In this document: in pieces, positions 25,590 to 33,647 of the stretch | Position numbering within the stretch: the stretch's first letter is position 1 | Layout of the letters: each line of letters begins with the position of its first letter | Origin: Pinisolibacter aquiterrae | GTDB lineage: Bacteria; Pseudomonadota; Alphaproteobacteria; Rhizobiales; Ancalomicrobiaceae | NCBI RefSeq assembly: GCF_019160155.1 | Contig: NZ_JAFNIH010000021.1 | Location: forward strand, 1 to 45,532 | DNA: 45,532 nucleotides | Direction of reading: 5' to 3' | Notes under the pieces: generated by a model | Database searches by the model: none | What the model was told of the DNA's origin: nothing | Seen by the model: only the letters and a program-made list of their open reading frames with translations | Position numbers and translations under genes: made by a program

Positions 25590-26430
25590 ATGATCGAACC
25601 CACCACCCCAGGCTCACGATCCGGCGGCAGTGCGAACTCGTCGGCATCAGCCGCTCGACCTTCTACGGACCGGCAGCGGCCGAGACGGCGTTGAACCTGT
25701 CGCCGATGCGGCTGATCGACGAGCGGTTTCTGGAAACGCCGTGGTACGGCTCGCGACAGATGGCTCGTCATCTGCGTCGGCACGGCCATACGGTCGGCCG
25801 AAAGCGGATCCGGCGGCTGATGGGTTGCAGGCGGTCTATCGGCGGCCGAAGACGACCGTCCCGCATCCCGAGCACAAGAAATGGCCGTATCTGCTGCGTG
25901 ATCTCGACATTCGCCGGCCGAACCACGTCTGGTGCGCCGACATCACCGACATCCCGATGCGCCGCGGCTTCCTCTGCCTCGTCGCCGTGATGGACCGGGC
26001 GAGCCGGCGAGTGCTGGCGTGGCGACTGTCGAACACGATGGACGCCGACTTCTGCATCGCCGCGGTCGAGGAGGCCATGGCGACACATGGGAGACCGGAG
26101 ATCTTCGCCACCGACCAGGGCAGCCAGTTCACCAGCCCACGGTTCACGGAGGTTCTGACCGACGCAGGCGTTCGAATATCCATGGACGGGGCGGGGCCGG
26201 TGGATGGACAACGTCTTCATCGAACGGCTATGGCGGTCGATGAGCCGAAGGCCGGCGAAGCCAATTACGAGTGCGTCTACCTCCGTGCCTACGAGACCGG
26301 CTCGGAAACCCGTGCCGGCATCGGACGGTGGATCGACTACTACAACTTCGACCGACCTCACTCGACGCACGGCGGGCGAACGCCCGTCGAGGTCCACGAG
26401 GAGGCCGGCGACATCAGACTGGCGGCGTGA
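25590..26430 (+). pseudogene. IS3-family transposase OrfB, broken by about four frameshifts
   Basis: Pieces of a DDE integrase-type transposase appear in shifting frames: RRQCELVGISRSTFYGPA (after a base loss near 25600), ETPWYGSRQMARHLRRHGHT, then after a base loss near 25829 the block [19 protein letters not shown] with the first catalytic Asp and [18 protein letters not shown] with the second. An extra base near 26190 shifts to [14 protein letters not shown], and about 20 inserted bases near 26240-26260 restore YECVYLRAYETGSE. The start ATG at 25590 is in the -1 frame to OrfA. The protein cannot be made intact, so the element is not autonomous. Confidence 0.85.
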
Positions 26431-26471
26431 CGGACCATAGGCCCAAGCTTACGAAGGCCGCCAATCTGTCC

Positions 26472-26491
26472 AGCCGGACGGGACCACCTCA
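26472..26491 (-). repeat. Right terminal inverted repeat of the IS3-family element
   Basis: Read on the minus strand it begins TGAGGTGGTCCCGTCCGGCT, matching the left end over its first 12 bases and most of the next 8. Confidence 0.8.
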
Positions 26492-27043
26492 GTGAACCGG
26501 CTGCTCCAGCCCGAGCGGCTGGAGGAGATCCTCGATCGACGCGAGGAGCGGGCGGATCGGCGCAGGGAGCATATCGCCGAGTTGAACCGGCGCGCGGCCG
26601 AGACCGAGCTTCGCCTGAAACGCCTCCACGAGGCCATCGAAGCGGGCGTGGCCGATCTGAACGATCCGGCTTCGAAGGAGCGCATCGTCGCCCTCCGGGC
26701 GCTCCGCGACCAAGCGCAGGTCGATTCCGAGCGAGCACAGGCCATGCTCGAAAGCACCGGCAGCATGGCGGTGACGCCGGCCGTTTTACGAAAGTTCGCC
26801 ACGACCGCGCGGCGTCGGCTCAGGCTGGAGGGCGGCTACCGGCGGGATCATCTGCGCGCTTTTGCCCAGCGCGTCGAAGTCGGAGAAGAGCATGTTCGCA
26901 TCATGGGATCGAAGGGCGAACTGCTGCGCGCCCTTACTTCAGTCTCTAGCGGGAAATCGGCGGGAATCGGCGTGCCCACTTTGGGACTGAAATGGCGGAG
27001 AGGGAGGGAGACGAAGCCGCTCGTCGTTCTATTTGAAAATTGA
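26492..27043 (+). pseudogene. Serine recombinase, C-terminal remnant interrupted by the IS3-family element
   Basis: The open frame begins immediately at the IS end. It reads NRLLQPERLEEILDRREERA, a long coiled coil (about residues 20-85), ATTARRRLRLEGGYRRDHLRAFAQRVEV, and a tail ending LKWRRGRETKPLVVLFEN. This is the C-terminal half of large serine recombinases (zinc-ribbon/coiled-coil end); the catalytic N-terminal domain and central recombinase domain are missing, and no trace of them is seen left of the IS. The 33-bp repeat lies inside its 3' end (26991-27023), so the attachment site overlaps the gene, as in many integrative elements. Confidence 0.75.
26991..27023 (+). repeat. Right copy of the 33-bp direct repeat (att-like)
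   Basis: Identical to 20173-20205 and in the same orientation. It encodes residues WRRGRETKPL of the recombinase remnant. Sequences beyond the repeat are only loosely alike (both AT-rich, both later containing GTGTAGC). Confidence 0.75.
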
Positions 27044-27262
27044 ACATAAATACGCGCGGTCACAACCACTTGTGCAGCAAGACCGTGTAGCACCGTAGGT
27101 GTGTCTCTCGGTTCACCGCGGCCGCGCCCACCTTCGCAGATCGCTTCGAAGCCTACCACGCGCCGCGTCCGACGACCCTGTGCGAGAGTCGTTTCCTCAA
27201 TGGCCGTCGTGCGTGCTATCTGAAGGGCGGAAAATCTCCATCGGGTTCGAGGTGATACGTCC

Positions 27263-29059
27263 ATGGCCCTCGTCCGGCGCGGCGGCAACGACATCGCGGC
27301 TCCGCCGGTCCGCCGCCACATCCTGGCGCGGCTCGCCGGGCTGATCGGCTTCGTCGTCGTCGCTTTCGTCATGACCGTCTGGGTCATCGAGCGGCGCACC
27401 CGCGACGACGAATTCTCCGCCGCGGTCCATTCGGTCGAGACGCTGCTCGCCCAGAAGATCGACACCTCGATCGGCCTGATGCGCGCGACGGTCGCCGGTC
27501 TCGGCACGTCGGAGGAGATCGCCAGGGCGTTCCGGGCGCGGGATCGGGCGAAGCTCAGGACGCTGGCGGCGCCACTGTTCGAGACGCTGCATCGAGACCA
27601 TCGCATCACCCACCTCTATTTCACCGGCCTCGATCGCGTGAACTTCCTGCGGCTGCACGAGCCGGAGAGCCACGGCGACGTCATCGACCGCTTCACCATG
27701 AAGGCCGCTGCGGAGACCGGCCGGCCGAGTTCCGGCATCGAACTCGGCGCCTTCGGCACGCTGACCCTGCGGTCGGTGACGCCCTGGCGGCATGACGGCG
27801 AGACCATCGGGCTCATCGAGCTCGGCGAGGAGATCGGCCCGTTGCTCGCCGACACCGGCCTGTCGCTCGGCGTCCATCTCTACGCCCTGATCCGCCGCGG
27901 CACGACCGAACCGGCGCCGTGGCGGCAGGGGCGGCGCATGCCCGGCCAGCCGGCGAGCCTCGTCGAGGTCGGCGACCACGTGCTGGTGTCGCAGTCGCCG
28001 CGGGAGGTGCTCGCCGCAGAACGGGCGCTCTTCCCGGACCTGCTGCGCGACGGATCGATCCGTACCGTCCAGTCGCCGGACGGGCCGCTGTCGATGGCGA
28101 CGGCGCCGCTGGCGGATGCCTCGGGGCGGGTGGTCGGCGTGTTGGCGATCTTCGCCGATCGCAGCCGCGCCCAGGCGACCTTCACCAACTGGATGATCCT
28201 CGCCACGCTGGCGAGCCTCGCCGCCGGGGCCGGCGTGTTCTTCTCCTTCAACCGGGCGCTCGCCGGCGTCGAGGCCGCCTATCGGCGCCAGCACGAGCTG
28301 GAGCGTCGCCTGCTGACGATCTCCGACGAACACCAGCGCATCGTCCAGTTGGAGAAGCTCTCGGCGATGGGCACGATGGTCGGCGAGATCGCCCACCAGC
28401 TGAACAACCCGTTGGTCGGGGTCGTCAACATGGCGCAGCTCGCCGAGCGCTCGATCGACAAGCCGGATCGGGTCAGGGAGATGCTCGGCGAGATCCGCAA
28501 GGCCGGGCAGAACTGCTCCGCCTTCGTCAAGCGCATGCTCGACTTCACTCGGGTGACCCGCTTCGACAGCCGGTCGACCGACCTCAGGACCGTCGCCGAC
28601 GAGGCGCTCGCCCTCTTCAACCAGAGCATCGGCCGCAAGGTCTCGGTCGAGCGCGACATGCCGGAGGCGCCGGCGATCGCGGTGGTCGATCCCAACCTCC
28701 TCGGCCATGCGATCTTCAACCTGCTCACCAACGCCGCGCAGGCGACCGGCGAACGCGGGTGGGTCCGAATCTCTCTGGCGCCGGCCACCCATGCCGATGG
28801 ACGCGCCGGCTGGCGCTTCACCGTCGAGGACGACGGGCCGGGGATCTCCGAAGATGCGATGCGCCGGCTGTTCACGCCGTTCTTCACCACCCGCAAGGAG
28901 GGCACCGGCCTCGGCCTCGCGGTGGTCCAACACATCGTGCTGCTGCACGAGGGCGAGGTCGGCGCCGCCAACCGGCGGCAAGGTGGTGCGGCTCTTGCTC
29001 TGTGGTTGCCGGAGGCGGTCTCTGCCGCCCCGAAAGCGCCGGACGGAACGCCCGCATGA
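27263..29059 (+). CDS. Membrane histidine kinase with a periplasmic sensor domain
   Basis: The 598-residue kinase has a first transmembrane helix (about residues 25-45), a roughly 260-residue periplasmic domain of double-Cache-like character (VETLLAQKIDTSIGLMRATVAG, then HLYFTGLDRVNFLRLHEPE), a second helix (about 309-332), and a cytoplasmic transmitter. The phospho-accepting His378 lies in GEIAHQLNNPLVGVVN, with ATPase boxes NLLTNAAQA, VEDDGPGIS and FTTRKEGTGLGLAVVQ. GAGGTG precedes the start. The stop overlaps the response regulator start by 4 bp, so they form a two-component pair. The ligand is unknown; the downstream cytochromes suggest a respiratory substrate. Confidence 0.92.
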   Translation: MALVRRGGNDIAAPPVRRHILARLAGLIGFVVVAFVMTVWVIERRTRDDEFSAAVHSVETLLAQKIDTSIGLMRATVAGLGTSEEIARAFRARDRAKLRTLAAPLFETLHRDHRITHLYFTGLDRVNFLRLHEPESHGDVIDRFTMKAAAETGRPSSGIELGAFGTLTLRSVTPWRHDGETIGLIELGEEIGPLLADTGLSLGVHLYALIRRGTTEPAPWRQGRRMPGQPASLVEVGDHVLVSQSPREVLAAERALFPDLLRDGSIRTVQSPDGPLSMATAPLADASGRVVGVLAIFADRSRAQATFTNWMILATLASLAAGAGVFFSFNRALAGVEAAYRRQHELERRLLTISDEHQRIVQLEKLSAMGTMVGEIAHQLNNPLVGVVNMAQLAERSIDKPDRVREMLGEIRKAGQNCSAFVKRMLDFTRVTRFDSRSTDLRTVADEALALFNQSIGRKVSVERDMPEAPAIAVVDPNLLGHAIFNLLTNAAQATGERGWVRISLAPATHADGRAGWRFTVEDDGPGISEDAMRRLFTPFFTTRKEGTGLGLAVVQHIVLLHEGEVGAANRRQGGAALALWLPEAVSAAPKAPDGTPA

Positions 29060-30435
29060 CGCAGCCCAGGATTCTCGTCGTCGACGACGACCACTTCACC
29101 CGGACCCTGTTCGACGGGCTCTTGCGCGAGCGCTGCGCAGTGCTCCGCCTCGCCGAGACCGGGGCGGAGGCGCGCGCCGCCTTCGCGAGCGACGACTTCA
29201 ATCTGATCCTGATGGATCAACGCCTGCCCGACGCCGACGGCCTCGACCTCTTGCGCGAATTCCGCGCCCAGCGGCCGCGACTGGTGGCGATCATGATCAC
29301 CGGCCACGCCGACGTGCAGGACGCGATGCGGGCGGTGCGCGAGGGGCTCTTCGACTACCGCACCAAGCCGTTCGAGGATCTCGACGACCTGGAGCGCGTC
29401 ATCGACAAGGCGCTGGAGATGGACCGCGCCTATCGCGAGATCGATCGGCTGCGGGCGGCCGTCGCCGGGCCGAGGCTGATCGCCGGATCACCGGCGATGG
29501 CCCGCCTCGTCGACCAGATCCGGCAAGTGGCGACGCTCGACACCACCGTCCTGCTCGAGGGCGAGAGCGGCACCGGCAAGGACGTCGTCGCCCGGCTGAT
29601 CCACGCCGAGAGCCGGCGGGCGCCCGGCCCCTATCTCGACGTGAACTGCGGGGCGCTGCCCGAGAGCCTGCTCGAGGGCCTGCTCTTCGGCTACGAGAAG
29701 GGGGCCTTCACCGGCGCCGCGAAGACCACCGCCGGCACCATCGAGAAGGCCGACGGGGGCTCGCTCTTCCTCGACGAGATCGCCGACATGAGCCCCAAGC
29801 TGCAGTCGGCGCTCTTGCGCGTCCTCCAGGACGGCTGCTTCTCGCGCGTCGGCTCGACCGAGCGACGGCGAAGCGACTTCCGGCTGATCGCCGCCACCAA
29901 CCGGCCGCTCGCCGGGCTGGTGGCGACCGGCGCCTTCCGCGAGGACCTCTTCTACCGCATCAACGTGGTGGTGCTGCGCCCGCCGCCGCTGCGCGAACGC
30001 GCCGGCGACGTGGTGCTGCTCGCCACCCATTTCCTCGAGCATTTCCAGGCGAAGTTCGGCCGTGTGGTCGGCCCGTGGTCGCCGGAGGCGCTGCGGTTGC
30101 TCGAGGCCCAGCCGTGGCCGGGCAACGTGCGCCAGCTGAAGCACGCGGTCGAGCGGCTGGTGGCGCTGCATCCGGGCGGGCCGATCGACGTCTCGCACGT
30201 CGCCGCGGTGATCGAGCCGGCGGCCGTGCCCGCCGCCGCCGCGGCGGCCGGCACCGGGGCGGGCGGGCGCGAGGTCGCCGCCTATCGCGACGCCCGCGAG
30301 GACTTCGAGCAGGACTACCTGCGTCGCCTTTTCGTCGCGGCCGGTGGCAACGTCTCGGAAGCGGCACGCCTCTCCGGCATCCCGCGGCAGAACCTCTACG
30401 TTCGCATGAAGCGCTGGGGCATCGTCATCGATTGA
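29056..30435 (+). CDS. NtrC-family sigma-54-dependent response regulator
   Basis: The 459-residue protein has a receiver domain (VVDDD acidic cluster at 9-12, phospho-acceptor Asp54 in LILMDQRLPDADG, TKPFED lysine), a central AAA+ domain with Walker A GESGTGKD (about 172-179), the sigma-54 contact loop GAFTGA (216-221), Walker B SLFLDEIADM and the arginine finger region ATNRPL, and a C-terminal Fis-type HTH (AARLSGIPRQNLYVRMKRWG, about 437-456). It activates promoters with sigma-54. A near-consensus sigma-54 promoter follows its gene within 120 bp, the obvious target. It is translationally coupled to the kinase gene. Confidence 0.94.
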   Translation: MTQPRILVVDDDHFTRTLFDGLLRERCAVLRLAETGAEARAAFASDDFNLILMDQRLPDADGLDLLREFRAQRPRLVAIMITGHADVQDAMRAVREGLFDYRTKPFEDLDDLERVIDKALEMDRAYREIDRLRAAVAGPRLIAGSPAMARLVDQIRQVATLDTTVLLEGESGTGKDVVARLIHAESRRAPGPYLDVNCGALPESLLEGLLFGYEKGAFTGAAKTTAGTIEKADGGSLFLDEIADMSPKLQSALLRVLQDGCFSRVGSTERRRSDFRLIAATNRPLAGLVATGAFREDLFYRINVVVLRPPPLRERAGDVVLLATHFLEHFQAKFGRVVGPWSPEALRLLEAQPWPGNVRQLKHAVERLVALHPGGPIDVSHVAAVIEPAAVPAAAAAAGTGAGGREVAAYRDAREDFEQDYLRRLFVAAGGNVSEAARLSGIPRQNLYVRMKRWGIVID

Positions 30436-30460
30436 CGACACCTGTCGCGAAATCGTGACA
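30436..30460. promoter_or_regulatory. Predicted upstream activator site for the NtrC-type regulator
   Basis: Directly after the regulator stop codon are overlapping inverted repeats: CGACA-CC-TGTCG (30436-30447) and TGTCGC-GAAATC-GTGACA (30443-30460, five of six pairs). They lie about 80-100 bp upstream of the -24 element, the usual distance for enhancer sites of sigma-54 activators. Binding by the adjacent regulator is inferred. Confidence 0.55.
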
Positions 30461-30536
30461 CCCCAGCGCCTCGGGGACGCCCGGCGCGGCGCCCGGAAAC
30501 CGGCGCGAAACAGCGACTTCCGAAATTCTTGCCGAC

Positions 30537-30551
30537 TGGCCCGGGTTTTGC
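30537..30551 (+). promoter_or_regulatory. Sigma-54 (-24/-12) promoter for the cytochrome operon
   Basis: TGGCCC, five bases (GGGTT), then TTGC: GG and GC elements are exactly 12 bp apart, as in the TGGCAC-N5-TTGC consensus. It lies 34 bp before the seven-haem cytochrome ATG and downstream of an NtrC-type activator gene with a candidate enhancer between them. Confidence 0.75.
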
Positions 30552-30584
30552 GGTTCTCCCTTCGACCGGAAGGGGGAACGCCTC

Positions 30585-31574
30585 ATGAGGCCCGCCTCGA
30601 AATCGCTCTTTGCCGCCTTCGCTATGCTGGCGACCGCACCGGGAGCGGCGACGGCCGCCGACGTCAAGGGCGCGGCGCCGACCGATCCCGCCCTGATCGA
30701 GAAGATCCGCAAGTCGAACGCCGAGTGTTACGTCTGCCACACCGAAGCCGGCCTGAAGAACCCGCCGCGCGCCGACATGAACCTCGCGGAATTGGCGAAG
30801 TTTCTCCACGATCCGAAGCAGTTCGACGGTTCCAACCACACCGGCATGGAGTGCAAGGTCTGTCACGGACAGGGCTACGTCGCCTTCCCGCACGCGCCGG
30901 AAGCGAAGAAGTCGATCAGCGAGTGCGGCGAATGCCACGCCACCAAGGCGCTGAGGGTCGAGACCCAGTTCAAGGACTCGGTCCACGCCAAGAACCTGGC
31001 GGACCGCTTCACCTGCCAGACCTGCCACGACCCCCACGTCTACAAGGTGGCGGCGAAGGTCGGTGATCCGCGCAAGATCGTGGCCCAGGACAACGCCATG
31101 TGCGTCGACTGCCACAACTCCGATCTGCGCTATGGCGCCATCTCGGCGGCGTTGCCGACCAAGAAGGTCCGGCCCGATCTCTACGCCACCCACGACTGGC
31201 TGCCCAACCCCCGGCTGCACTGGTCGGCGGTGCGCTGCATCGAGTGCCACACGCCGATGTCGCCGGTGAAGAGCCTCGCCACCTCCCACGAGATCCTGGC
31301 CAAGGACAAGGCGGAGAAGGCCTGCGTCACCTGCCATTCGCAGGACTCGGTGCTGGCCACGCGGCTCTATCGCTTCGCCGCCACCAACGTCGGCAGCGAT
31401 CTCGGCTTCGCCAACGCTTCCGTGCTCGGCTCGGCCTATGTGGTCGGCGCCACCCGCCATCCGCTGATCGATCGCGCCGTGATCGGTCTCTTCGGCCTCA
31501 CCGTCCTCGGCCTCCTCGGCCACGGCGCCGTGCGGATCGTCATGGCCTTCTTCCGCCGCAGGAGGGCGTCATGA
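30585..31574 (+). CDS. Seven-haem c-type cytochrome with C-terminal membrane anchor
   Basis: The 329-residue protein has a signal peptide (cleavage near TAA-DVK, about residue 25), seven CXXCH haem-attachment motifs at residues 48, 90, 114, 144, 173, 218 and 247, many extra histidines as distal ligands, and one C-terminal transmembrane helix (about 288-313) ending in an arginine-rich tail. The arrangement suggests a membrane-tethered periplasmic electron carrier receiving electrons from the cytochrome b encoded next. It is not recognisably NrfA, NapC or Hao. The stop overlaps the cytochrome b start (ATGA). Expression is predicted to depend on sigma-54. Confidence 0.88.
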   Translation: MRPASKSLFAAFAMLATAPGAATAADVKGAAPTDPALIEKIRKSNAECYVCHTEAGLKNPPRADMNLAELAKFLHDPKQFDGSNHTGMECKVCHGQGYVAFPHAPEAKKSISECGECHATKALRVETQFKDSVHAKNLADRFTCQTCHDPHVYKVAAKVGDPRKIVAQDNAMCVDCHNSDLRYGAISAALPTKKVRPDLYATHDWLPNPRLHWSAVRCIECHTPMSPVKSLATSHEILAKDKAEKACVTCHSQDSVLATRLYRFAATNVGSDLGFANASVLGSAYVVGATRHPLIDRAVIGLFGLTVLGLLGHGAVRIVMAFFRRRRAS

Positions 31575-32185
31575 GCCATCGCATCTATCTCCTGCCGCCG
31601 TGGCTGCGGATCTGGCATTGGACCAACGCGACGCTGATGATCGTGCTGGCGGTGACCGGGGCGAGCCTGCACTTCGCCGATCCGGGGCTCCATCTCGTGC
31701 CCTTCAGCCTCGCCGCGAAGATCCACGACATCGCCGGCGTGGCGTTGCTCGTCGCCTATGGCTTCTTCGTGCTGGCCAACATCGTCACCGGCAACTGGTG
31801 GCAATACGTGCCGAAGCCGCCGGGCGTCCTCGCCCGCTGCTGGAAGCAGATCGTCTTCTACGGATGGGGCATCTTCTGGGGCGCGCCCCATCCCTATCCG
31901 CCGACCGAGGAAGCCAACTTCAATGCTCTCCAGGCCATCGTCTACTGGGTGATCATGTATGTGGTCGTCCCGGTGGTGATCCTGACCGGCGTCGTCTTCC
32001 TCTTTCCCGATCTCGCCCCGGCGAAGATCTTCGGTCTCGACGGCCTCCTGCCGGTGGCGATGCTCCACTACCTCGCCGGCGCCGCCGTGATCCTGTTCAT
32101 GTTGGCGCACATCTACCTCGGCACCACCGGTGTCCGACCCACCTCGCTCTTCAAGATGATGATCACGGGCTGGCACGAAGAGTGA
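31571..32185 (+). CDS. Cytochrome b561-type (Ni-hydrogenase/formate dehydrogenase b-subunit-like) membrane protein
   Basis: The 204-residue protein has four hydrophobic segments and candidate haem-ligand histidines in LRIWHWTN (about residue 17), KIHDIAG, MLHYLAGA and MLAHIYLG. This is the fold of di-haem cytochrome b subunits that link quinone in the inner membrane with periplasmic redox partners. It overlaps the multihaem cytochrome gene by 4 bp and precedes the EB_dh-type haem protein by 36 bp, so the three products probably form one electron-transfer chain between the quinone pool and the periplasm. Confidence 0.88.
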   Translation: MSHRIYLLPPWLRIWHWTNATLMIVLAVTGASLHFADPGLHLVPFSLAAKIHDIAGVALLVAYGFFVLANIVTGNWWQYVPKPPGVLARCWKQIVFYGWGIFWGAPHPYPPTEEANFNALQAIVYWVIMYVVVPVVILTGVVFLFPDLAPAKIFGLDGLLPVAMLHYLAGAAVILFMLAHIYLGTTGVRPTSLFKMMITGWHEE

Positions 32186-32221
32186 TCCTCGCCGCGCACC
32201 CGAACAGAAGGACTGCGACCC

Positions 32222-33286
32222 ATGAAGACCCTGCTGCGCACCGCCGCCCTCGTGCTCCCCCTGTCGCTCCTCGCCGGCACCGCCCTGGCGCAAGAAGAGA
32301 AGAAGGTTCCGCTGAAGCCCGTGCCCGTCCATGCGATCAAGGCCACCGCCGCCCCGGTGCTCGACGCCGACGTCGCCAGCGGTGTGTGGGAGAAGGCGCC
32401 GGCCACTGCCGTGAAGGCGCAGAAGGGCGTGAACTTCAAGGACAATCTCGGCGAGACCGGCGGCACCGTCCAGGCGGCCTATGACGACAAGGCGGTCTAT
32501 CTGCGCCTCGTCTACGACGATCCGACCCTGTCGGTGCGCCGTAGCCCCTACGTCAAACAAGCCGACGGTTCGTGGAAGAAGCTCACCGATCCGGACGACA
32601 AGGGCGGCGACAACAACAAGTTCTACGAGGACAAACTCGCCATCATCTGGAACATCGACAAGTCGATCTTCGGCTTCGACGAGAAGTTCGGCTGCCAGGC
32701 AGCGTGCCATGCCGGTGAACCGGGCAAGTCCTACGGCAACAAGTACACCGAGGACGAGGGTGAGCTCGGCGACATCTGGCACCTGAAGTACGTCCGCGGC
32801 GGCTTCCTCGGCCAGATCGACAACCAGTATCTCGACAGCACCCGCTTCGACCCGCAGAAATCGCCGGAAGCCGGCCGCAAGTCCGACGCCAAGACCGGCG
32901 GCGGCTATGCCGACATCAAGCTCGTCGACGGCAAGCCGCAATTCATGAACAAGTCCGGGCAGGCGGCCAACAAGGGCGGCACCTACTGGCTGCGCGAGGC
33001 CGACAAGGCACCCTTCGACGACTCGAAGTACGTCGCCGGCGACGAGGTCGCCTCGATCCTGGTCGAGCCCTTCACGGGTGACCGCGGCGTCATCAAGACC
33101 TCGGCCAAGTGGAAGGCCGGCAAGTGGACGATCCTGATCGAGCGTCCGCTGACCACCGCCTCGAAGTTCGACGTGCAGTTCAACGACCTCACCAAGGTCT
33201 ACGGCTTCGGCGTCGCCTTCTTCGACAACGCTCAGGTCCGCCATTCGCAGGTGCGCGAACCGCTGCATCTGATCTTCGACAAGTGA
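32222..33286 (+). CDS. Periplasmic ethylbenzene-dehydrogenase gamma-like haem-binding protein
   Basis: The 354-residue protein has a signal peptide (cleavage at ALA-QEE, residue 23) and an EB_dh/DOMON-like beta-sandwich: VPVHAIKATAAPVLDADVA at its start, YDDKAVYLRLVYDDPT, and DVQFNDLTKVYGFGVAFFDN near the end. In type II DMSO-reductase-family enzymes this subunit binds haem b and relays electrons. Here it also carries CQAACH (148-153), a CX3CH pattern one residue longer than the usual c-haem motif. No catalytic molybdoenzyme or Fe-S subunit lies beside it. It may be a stand-alone electron-transfer partner of the two cytochromes upstream. Confidence 0.82.
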   Translation: MKTLLRTAALVLPLSLLAGTALAQEEKKVPLKPVPVHAIKATAAPVLDADVASGVWEKAPATAVKAQKGVNFKDNLGETGGTVQAAYDDKAVYLRLVYDDPTLSVRRSPYVKQADGSWKKLTDPDDKGGDNNKFYEDKLAIIWNIDKSIFGFDEKFGCQAACHAGEPGKSYGNKYTEDEGELGDIWHLKYVRGGFLGQIDNQYLDSTRFDPQKSPEAGRKSDAKTGGGYADIKLVDGKPQFMNKSGQAANKGGTYWLREADKAPFDDSKYVAGDEVASILVEPFTGDRGVIKTSAKWKAGKWTILIERPLTTASKFDVQFNDLTKVYGFGVAFFDNAQVRHSQVREPLHLIFDK

Positions 33287-33647
33287 TCGAACGCCCTGAC
33301 CGGCGGGCGGCGAGACGTCCACCGGCGACCACTCCCACCTCGGGCCGATCGATGCGTGAGCCTCGCTCGGCCCGTTCGTTTTTCGCGCGCCTTGGCACGT
33401 CCGACCCGCGGGCCTTCGATGTGGGAGGCGCGGACCAAGCCGACGACGGTCGGCCGTTCCAACGGCTTCGACAAGGGGGCATGCCGCGATTGCATGACAC
33501 GCCGTCCTCGGCACGTCCGCCATCCCCACCACCACCACGACACCCGAGTCGGAGGATCGCAGAGCCGAGCGAGCCTACGCTGCGGCTCGCAGCCCGCCAT
33601 CGGGCTGCCGCGAGCACAGCGTGATCACCGATCTTCGAACCCGGCGG
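33287..33647. other. Intergenic region between convergent operons
   Basis: These 361 bp separate the cytochrome operon from the end of the multicopper oxidase gene. No gene is credible. The right part carries a large imperfect hairpin (33579-33620) that could end both transcripts. Confidence 0.6.
33579..33620. terminator. Large imperfect hairpin between convergent operons
   Basis: GCTGCGGCTCGCAGCCCG pairs with CGGGCTGCCGCGAGCACAGC around a CCAT loop, with a few bulges. It lies 28 bp past the multicopper oxidase stop and in a position to terminate the facing operon too. It lacks a U-tract. Confidence 0.45.

Larger units (their letters stand above)
25219..26491 (+). mobile_element. IS3-family insertion sequence, degenerate
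   Basis: The element is 1273 bp and ends in inverted repeats: TGAGGTGGTCCCCGTCCGAC at the left and, read inward on the minus strand, TGAGGTGGTCCCGTCCGGCT at the right. Inside are orfA, intact, and orfB, broken by frameshifts. Flanks are CAC on the left and GTG on the right, extending the inverted symmetry but giving no visible target duplication, so the original ends may have been altered by deletion. The right end abuts a truncated serine-recombinase gene. Confidence 0.85.
20173..27023. mobile_element. Putative degenerate genomic island bounded by 33-bp direct repeats
   Basis: Two perfect 33-bp direct repeats enclose 6.85 kb holding the DUF3999 and DUF2339 genes, an IS3-family element and the 3' part of a serine recombinase gene that overlaps the right repeat. 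Recombinase next to one attachment site and repeats at both ends is the standard layout of an integrated element. Loss of the recombinase N-terminus and four frameshifts in the IS transposase suggest it can no longer move. The boundaries are inferred from the repeats only. Confidence 0.5.
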
